A stretch of DNA of 64,000 nucleotides, taken from the NCBI RefSeq assembly GCF_002866825.1, contig NZ_PKUS01000010.1:124001-188000 (forward strand), written 5' to 3'. The DNA is from Pseudohalioglobus lutimaris (lineage in GTDB: Bacteria > Pseudomonadota > Gammaproteobacteria > Pseudomonadales > Halieaceae). The notes below the pieces were generated by a model. The model saw only the letters and a program-made list of their open reading frames with translations, was not told the DNA's origin and did not search any database. How positions within the stretch are numbered: the stretch's first letter is position 1; every line of letters starts with the position of its first letter. Positions 59,004 through 64,000 of the stretch are shown here, in pieces. The translations under genes were made by a program, and so were the position numbers.

Positions 59004-59753
59004 TCAGTTTCCCCCGGGCACCAGCACAGACAATTCCAGTAACCCGCTTATCTGTTCCAGTGCAAAGGAGGTGATCCGGGCCGAGGGCAAATTCATCTCC
59101 GTCGCCAGCTGTGCCAGCACCCCGGATGTGGTGACATCGTCATTGTCGCGCAGCAGTTCCAGCAACCTGGCTGTGGCGCCATTGAGGGCCATAAATTTGA
59201 CCTGGTCCTGCCGATTTCGATAAACGACCAGGAAGGTGGGTTGCTGCGCCTCTGCGGGCTGAAACCCGGGGCCGATTTCGTGCACGGGAAAGTGATAGCT
59301 CAACACCCAGGCCAGCGGTGAAAGTCGAAGCACCGAATGCTCCAGGTCGCTCACTGCGCGGGCCTCAGGCAAGACTTCTTCCGACACGTCCAGCGCCAGC
59401 TCTACCCATTCGTAGTGCGCAAGCTCTGTCATAAATGCAGGGTCACAGTCGCGAGGCTGGTGTTCGTCCATCAGAAAGCCGACAAACTCCTGACTGATCT
59501 CCAGGAAATACGGGGTGCGGCAGCGATGTCGGTCCATGAACAGGCGCACCAGCGCTTCCCACTGCGAATCGGTGTAGAGACTGCGCAGTACCGGAAAACC
59601 GCCGCTGATGAAGCCCTCAACATTGTTATAGACCAGGTCCCGATAAACTTTCAAGCGCCGCTCTTCCACACCCGGCGGTGCCGGCGACTTGTTCGGGTCG
59701 CGCAGATAAGCGGCCATCTGCAGCTGGTCACGCCTGAGCGTACTGCTGTTCAC
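59004..59753 (-). CDS. HvfC/BufC-family partner protein of the RiPP operon
   Basis: A 249-residue protein of the DUF2063 (HvfC/BufC) type, with an N-terminal helical domain that binds the MNIO enzyme and precursor peptide. Visible features are a LQMAAYLRDP start, RLKVYRDLVYNNVEGFISGGFPVLR, and FVGFLMDEHQP. It works as the partner subunit that presents the precursor to HvfB. Its ATG overlaps the end of the MNIO gene by four bases. It closes the three-gene operon; the mlaA homologue follows 67 bases later. Confidence 0.85.
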   Translation of the reverse strand: MNSSTLRRDQLQMAAYLRDPNKSPAPPGVEERRLKVYRDLVYNNVEGFISGGFPVLRSLYTDSQWEALVRLFMDRHRCRTPYFLEISQEFVGFLMDEHQPRDCDPAFMTELAHYEWVELALDVSEEVLPEARAVSDLEHSVLRLSPLAWVLSYHFPVHEIGPGFQPAEAQQPTFLVVYRNRQDQVKFMALNGATARLLELLRDNDDVTTSGVLAQLATEMNLPSARITSFALEQISGLLELSVLVPGGN

Positions 59754-60601
59754 GATCCTGCCGCCGCCTGTGTGGTGGCTGACTGCGCCTGCCTGTGGCG
59801 CACCTGGTCCACTTCTTTGAGCAGCTCCGCCAGCGGTGGCAGATTAAAGTCTCGCTCCAGCAGCGTGGGCAGTGCACCCACACGTTGGTATGCCTGATCG
59901 AGTAACTCCCAGACCGGATCAATTACGTCGGCGCCATGGGTATCCACCTTGAGGTCGTCTGCCTCATCATAGTGTCCCGCGACATGGATATACCTGACCC
60001 GCTCCAGCGGTAGTGAATCAAGGAAGACAATCGGGTCGTAGCCGTGATTAATGCTGTTTACGTAAATATTGTTCACATCCAGTAGCAGCTCACAGCCACT
60101 CTCCGCCACCACCGCATTGATAAATTCGGATTCGCTGAGTTCACGATGAGGTTGCGCATAGTAGGACGCATTTTCGAGTGCAATCGGTGCGCCGATAATA
60201 TCCTGCACCTGCTTCACCCGACCAGCCACGTACGCAACCGCCTCCTGGGTGAAGGGAATGGGTAACAGGTCATAGAGATGCCCCTCCGCAGCGCAGTAGG
60301 TCAAATGCTCGCTGTAAAGGGGTACATTGATATCGCCCATCAACTGGCGCACAGAAGCGACCAGGTCAGTATCCAGCGGGTCGGGACCCCCTATGTCGAG
60401 GGAGAGTCCATGCAGCACCACCGGGTACCGCTCAGCCATGCGACGAAACTGTTTACCGAAACGGCCGCCTACTCCAATCCAGTTCTCAGGCGCCACTTCC
60501 AGAAAATCTACCGCTCCCTGGTCCATACAAAGCATAGGGCCCAACAGGGCCCTTCGCAGTCCGAGTCCCGCTCCGTGGAACCCGGTGGTGTTGGCAGGCA
60601 T
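59750..60601 (-). CDS. MNIO-family (DUF692) iron-dependent peptide-modifying enzyme, HvfB/BufB-like
   Basis: A 283-residue TIM-barrel enzyme of the multinuclear non-heme iron-dependent oxidative (MNIO) family. Metal-binding and core motifs include FLEVAPENW, VVLHGLSLDIGG, LYSEHLTY, IALENASYYAQP, LLLDVNNIYVN and IHVAGHYDE. Related enzymes convert cysteines in EGKCG-type motifs to oxazolone/thioamide or thiooxazole groups that bind metal. ATG 60601 shares its A with the TAA stop of the precursor gene, ensuring coupled production. The precursor encoded next to it has eight such motifs. Confidence 0.9.
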   Translation of the reverse strand: MPANTTGFHGAGLGLRRALLGPMLCMDQGAVDFLEVAPENWIGVGGRFGKQFRRMAERYPVVLHGLSLDIGGPDPLDTDLVASVRQLMGDINVPLYSEHLTYCAAEGHLYDLLPIPFTQEAVAYVAGRVKQVQDIIGAPIALENASYYAQPHRELSESEFINAVVAESGCELLLDVNNIYVNSINHGYDPIVFLDSLPLERVRYIHVAGHYDEADDLKVDTHGADVIDPVWELLDQAYQRVGALPTLLERDFNLPPLAELLKEVDQVRHRQAQSATTQAAAGS

Positions 60602-60966
60602 TAGCCGCCGCACTTACCTTCGCCGCATTTGCCCTCACCGTCGGCCTTGTCGCCGCCGCAGGCGCCTTCGCCGTCGGCTTTCTCGCCGCCACAGGAACCC
60701 TCGCTGTCAGCCTTTTCACCACCGCAGGAACCTTCGCCGTCAGCTTTGTCGCCGCCGCAGGCGCCTTCGCCATCAGCTTTCTCGTCACCACACTTACCTT
60801 CACCGCATTTGCCTTCGCCGTGCTTGTCGTAATTAGCCAGGTCATAGCCGCCGCTCAGCTGCTGTGCCGTAAAGGGGTTTACTTCAGCCGACGCCACGGG
60901 TGCAATCGCGCTCGCCAGGAATGCTGCGCCAAGCGCGGCTGCCAGAGGTTTTTTCGTTATAGCCAT
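60601..60966 (-). CDS. HvfA/bufferin-type RiPP precursor with eight Cys motifs
   Basis: A 121-residue low-complexity exported precursor. A signal peptide (ALGAAFLASAIAPVASA) is followed by a spacer, NPFTAQQLSGGYDLANYDKHG, and then a repeat domain. Cysteines occur at 54, 59, 70, 81, 92, 103, 114 and 119 and nowhere else. Each lies in an EG-X-CG motif, with X being K, K, A, S, S, A, K, K. Spacing is 5-11-11-11-11-11-5, so the region is mirror-symmetric. The EGKCG copies match those modified by MNIO enzymes in HvfA and bufferins. The likely role is binding or buffering of copper or another metal in the periplasm. AGGGAAA precedes the ATG. Confidence 0.92.
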   Translation of the reverse strand: MAITKKPLAAALGAAFLASAIAPVASAEVNPFTAQQLSGGYDLANYDKHGEGKCGEGKCGDEKADGEGACGGDKADGEGSCGGEKADSEGSCGGEKADGEGACGGDKADGEGKCGEGKCGG

Positions 60967-61054
60967 GATGATTTCCCTGTTTTAATCCAGTTTGTTGTCG
61001 TGTTATGCCGCACGGCCTTGTTGAACTCACCTCAAACCACCGTCTGGCAAGAGT

Positions 61055-61083
61055 TGTGACCCGCGTGAAACAGGGAAGTTTCC
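61055..61083 (-). promoter_or_regulatory. Possible ECF sigma factor promoter of the hvfA-like operon
   Basis: On the minus strand GGAAACTT (61083-61076) is followed after 15 bases by GTCACA (61060-61055). This resembles the GGAACTT - GTCNNA layout of RpoE/ECF promoters. It lies about 90 bases before the precursor start. Homologous operons are often under ECF control, but no sigma gene is in the window. Confidence 0.3.
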
Positions 61084-61145
61084 ATATCCGAGTAAATTAC
61101 TGGGTAATTTTTCACATTTTCCCGCAGACCGCAAACACGGGCGCG

Positions 61146-64000
61146 CTAGCGTGGGTGTTCTGACAACCATTGTTCTACCCGCTTCCACTGTTCGCGCAGG
61201 CGCTTCTCGGAAACAGCCTGGCGTGTGCCGAGGTTCTGCGCAAACAGGGATACGCGGAACTCTTCCAGCATCCAGCGATAGACAGCGGCGGGCTCACTGG
61301 CCAGTAGCAGGCCTTCACGCTCTGCAAGCGCCTCGCGCAACGGATTGACCAGTGACTCCAGCATCAGCGTGTGCTTCTGGTCCCTGGCATATTGCCCGGG
61401 CAGTCGTTCAACACGATTGAGCAGGGCCTTCATATATCGTGGATACTGTGCCAGCCAGTCCGCGGGCGTATCGCGCTGGAAGCCTGGCTGCAGCAAAGCC
61501 GCCAGCTGCTGCTGTATATCGGCGATACTGTCCGGCCACTTGCCGTCGGCGACAGCGGACAGCGCCTGGCGCACCTGGGCAGCTCCCTGCAGGGTATTGA
61601 GCAGGACCGCCTCGACTTCGTTGGCGCAACTCACCACATCTCCCCTGCCCCGCTCCAGAGTCGCCTGAAACGCCTCACGAGTGAAAGGCAGGTCATTCTC
61701 CAGGCCCATCGCCCGGATATACGCCGCATCGCCCAGATCCTCCACGAGGCGCGCGCGATCCTGACCGGCACCGGCCAACACCAGGTTGAACTGGTTGCCA
61801 CGCAGCATCTGCTTGCGCAGGTACTTGACGGTCTGGGCAGTGTGCAAACGCAGCAGGCGCAGTACGCCGGTGCGGTGATGCTGACGCGCAACTTCGGGGT
61901 AGTCACACAATTCAATGGCGACGCTGTCCTGCCGATCCACCAGCGCCGGGTAGGAAACAATCTCGACACCGGCCTGACGGAATCGCCATTCCAATGGCAG
62001 ATCCGGAAAATCCCAGCGAGTGATACCCTCCCGGGCCGGAGAGTCACGCTTGTCGGCGCTCAGGCTCTGGCGCGTGTCACTGCGGTATGTCTCGATCAAT
62101 GCCGCAAGGTCCCGGCTCTGCTCAAGTAACCGACCCTGCGCATCCACCACCCGAATGTTCATGCGGTAAAAAGCGTCTAGTTTTTCCACGTCCCAGTCCG
62201 CGACACCCAGCTGTATCCCGCCCAGCTTTCCCAGCACCCTGGACAGAGCGGCCATCAGGTCGCTGTCGTCTGCCTCCAGTTCGGCCAGCGCGCGATCAAC
62301 ATAGTCAGGTACCGGCACCAGCTTCTTGCGCTTTTCCTTGGGCAGCGCCTTGACCAGGGCGATGCACTTTTCTCGCAGCAGCCCGGGTACCAACCAGTCA
62401 AAGAGGAATCGCGGCACCCGGTTGAGTAGCGCCACGGGGACGGTGACAGAGACGCCATCCGCCTCCTTGCCCGGCTCAAACTGGTAAGTGAGGCGAAAGT
62501 CCATATCCTGCCAGTGCAGCCGATCAGGGAACTGGTCGGTGAGGTCTGTCCCCGGGTCCCGGGCCAGCAACAGCTCGCGCTGCAGGCGCAGGCTTGCGTC
62601 AGCCCCGGGGTTTTTCTTCAGCCAGGACTGCAGGCCACTGGCGGTGTAGCAGTCTGCCGGCAGACGCTCATCGTAGAACTCAAACAGCACCTCTTCCTCA
62701 ACCAGTATGTCGCGACGCCGGGTTCTGGATTCCAGCTCTTCCAACTCGCGCACCAGCCGCTGGTTGTACTTCAAAAAGGCCGGGTGCTGACGGTAATTCC
62801 CGGCTACCAGCCCCTCTCGGATCAGCAGCTCACGTGACGCCTCTGGTGCTATCGGGCCATAGTGAACCGAGCGCTTGTCGGCGATGGTCAGTCCGTACAG
62901 CGAGACACGCTGGTAAGCGACCGCGCGACCGCTGCGCGACTGCCAGCGTGGCTGGTAGTAGTGATACTTGAGCAGCGCGGGGTTAATCTCTTCGGCCCAT
63001 GATGGATCGATGGTGCCGACCGTGCGCGCAAATACCCGTGAGGTCTCCACCACCTGTGCCGCCACCAGCCACTTCGGACGTTTGCGTGCAAGGGGAGAAC
63101 CCGGAAATATCTGCATCTTGCGATTGCGCGCACCCAGGTAATCACGGCCTTCCTGGTGATGCGCGATATTGCCCAGTAGGCCGGCCAGCAACGCGCGGTG
63201 AACGCCGCTGTAGTTTTCTTCTGCAGGCAGTTCGGCGGACGTGCGCAGCTTCTGCTGACGACAGGCGATAGAAAGCTGGCTGTGAATATCGCGCCACTCC
63301 CGCATGCGCATAAAAGAGAGGAACTCGCGTTTGCAGAGTTTGCGCAATTGATTCTGGCTGAGGGCCTGGCGCTGCGTCTCGTAATAGGACCACAGGTTCA
63401 ACCAGGCCATAAAGTCTGACTTCTCATGTTTGAAGCGAGCGTGGGACTGGTCGGCCTGCTGGCGCTTGTCTGCGGGCCGTTCACGTGGATCCTGTATCGT
63501 CAGCGCACTGGCAATGACCAGGATCTCTGCGATGCAATTGGCCTGCTCCGCTGCCACCACCATGCGCCCAAGGCGCGGGTCGACCGGCAAACGTGCCAGC
63601 CGCCTGCCAACGTCCGTCAGCGTCCCCCCGGGCGTGACGGCACCCAGTTCCTCCAATAACTTGTAGCCGTCGCGCACCATGCGCGGGTCCGGAGGGTTGA
63701 TAAAGGGAAACTCGTGCACCTCCCCCAATCCGAGAACCAGCATCTGTAACACCACCGACGCGAGGTTGGTGCGTAAAATTTCCGGATCGGTGAATTCGGG
63801 TCGACGCTGGAAGTCTTCCTCACTGAACAGGCGCAGGCACACCCCGGCCTCAACACGTCCACAGCGGCCCTGGCGCTGGTTGGCGCTGGCCTGGGAGATG
63901 GGTTCGATAGGCAGCCTTTGTACCTTGGTGCGATAGCTGTAACGGCTGATGCGGGCTTCGCCCGGGTCAATCACAAAGCGAATGCCTGGCACAGTAAGCG
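61146..64000 (-). CDS. hrpA: ATP-dependent RNA helicase HrpA, C-terminal 950 residues (5' truncated)
   Basis: The frame runs through the right edge of the window, so the N-terminal ATPase motifs lie outside. The visible part begins within LTVPGIRFVIDPG and contains helicase motif VI, QRQGRCGRVEAG, followed by the HA2/winged-helix region (LTDVGRRLARLPVDPRLGRM). The OB-fold domain and the long C-terminal DUF3418-type region specific to HrpA come next. HrpA is a DEAH-box helicase that rescues stalled ribosomes and acts on mRNA. The frame is intact with no stop in 2.8 kb. It is separated from the RiPP operon by 179 bp. Confidence 0.94.
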   Translation of the reverse strand, partial: LTVPGIRFVIDPGEARISRYSYRTKVQRLPIEPISQASANQRQGRCGRVEAGVCLRLFSEEDFQRRPEFTDPEILRTNLASVVLQMLVLGLGEVHEFPFINPPDPRMVRDGYKLLEELGAVTPGGTLTDVGRRLARLPVDPRLGRMVVAAEQANCIAEILVIASALTIQDPRERPADKRQQADQSHARFKHEKSDFMAWLNLWSYYETQRQALSQNQLRKLCKREFLSFMRMREWRDIHSQLSIACRQQKLRTSAELPAEENYSGVHRALLAGLLGNIAHHQEGRDYLGARNRKMQIFPGSPLARKRPKWLVAAQVVETSRVFARTVGTIDPSWAEEINPALLKYHYYQPRWQSRSGRAVAYQRVSLYGLTIADKRSVHYGPIAPEASRELLIREGLVAGNYRQHPAFLKYNQRLVRELEELESRTRRRDILVEEEVLFEFYDERLPADCYTASGLQSWLKKNPGADASLRLQRELLLARDPGTDLTDQFPDRLHWQDMDFRLTYQFEPGKEADGVSVTVPVALLNRVPRFLFDWLVPGLLREKCIALVKALPKEKRKKLVPVPDYVDRALAELEADDSDLMAALSRVLGKLGGIQLGVADWDVEKLDAFYRMNIRVVDAQGRLLEQSRDLAALIETYRSDTRQSLSADKRDSPAREGITRWDFPDLPLEWRFRQAGVEIVSYPALVDRQDSVAIELCDYPEVARQHHRTGVLRLLRLHTAQTVKYLRKQMLRGNQFNLVLAGAGQDRARLVEDLGDAAYIRAMGLENDLPFTREAFQATLERGRGDVVSCANEVEAVLLNTLQGAAQVRQALSAVADGKWPDSIADIQQQLAALLQPGFQRDTPADWLAQYPRYMKALLNRVERLPGQYARDQKHTLMLESLVNPLREALAEREGLLLASEPAAVYRWMLEEFRVSLFAQNLGTRQAVSEKRLREQWKRVEQWLSEHPR

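Noticed and set aside
60604-60816. Regular 33-bp repeats that might suggest a CRISPR or minisatellite
   Set aside because: They are in-frame codon repeats of the RiPP precursor (11-residue units with EGXCG), with no unique spacers.

Overview
The window looks like the chromosome of a marine-type gammaproteobacterium (roughly Halieaceae/Cellvibrionales-like). The basis is a GC-rich background, many acyl-CoA ligases, two LLM-class flavin enzymes, a P450, and ordinary gammaproteobacterial housekeeping genes (gltX, dusA, tal, hrpA, slyD, an mlaA homologue). The species assignment is inference from gene content and amino-acid style only.

Left part (1-15.9 kb): a catabolic/accessory lipid region. 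It carries the 3' end of a cytochrome P450, an OYE/dienoyl-CoA-reductase-type flavoenzyme, an LLM flavin enzyme, three class I acyl-adenylating enzymes, a SnoaL-like protein, a class IV aminotransferase coupled to a sulfotransferase-like P-loop protein, a nitronate monooxygenase, a phosphotriesterase-family hydrolase and a patatin phospholipase. A 27-residue hydrophobic peptide gene lies between two of these transcription units.

16.0-24.2 kb: ten tightly packed minus-strand genes that look like one operon. The order is an exported TPR protein, a thermostable-hemolysin-family acyltransferase-like protein, an AMP ligase, a heme-oxygenase-like diiron oxidase (HDO), an SDR, a response regulator, a histidine kinase, a cupredoxin-like protein, an FTR1 iron permease and an outer-membrane-like protein. 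It reads as a small-molecule pathway wired to metal sensing and uptake, and is one of the best candidates for an undescribed system.

24.3-39.6 kb: a Crp-type regulator, a fatty acid desaturase, a PaaX-type regulator, a nitroreductase and an Lrp regulator. Next comes a phenylalanine/tyrosine catabolic operon (HPPD, VOC protein, FAA hydrolase, MAAI, and a long aromatic amino acid hydroxylase) with no homogentisate dioxygenase gene. It is followed by a second LLM enzyme, an exported methyltransferase-like protein, a TDT-family transporter, a lipoprotein alpha/beta hydrolase and an exported M20 amidohydrolase.

39.6-46.1 kb: an AT-richer island. It holds an amber-interrupted small gene, two perfect palindromes, and an array of at least seven or eight gene cassettes separated by attC-like recombination sites. 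Within several cassettes the left R' heptamer is exactly complementary to the right R'' heptamer. No integron integrase is visible, so this is a CALIN-type (integrase-less) array or part of a larger chromosomal integron. The cassettes encode two GFA-type zinc proteins, two ABM-type monooxygenases, a DUF1330 protein and small membrane proteins. An ankyrin-repeat membrane protein, a GNAT acetyltransferase and tRNA-Ala(GGC) follow.

46.2-64 kb: mostly core genes: TauD-like dioxygenase, slyD, YchJ and TRIC family proteins, GSTs, gltX, truC, asparaginase, dusA-tal, a response-regulator/PP2C phosphatase with its STAS partner, and an mlaA homologue. An HvfABC/bufferin-type RiPP operon follows, whose precursor has eight mirror-symmetrically arranged Cys motifs. 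The window ends inside hrpA.
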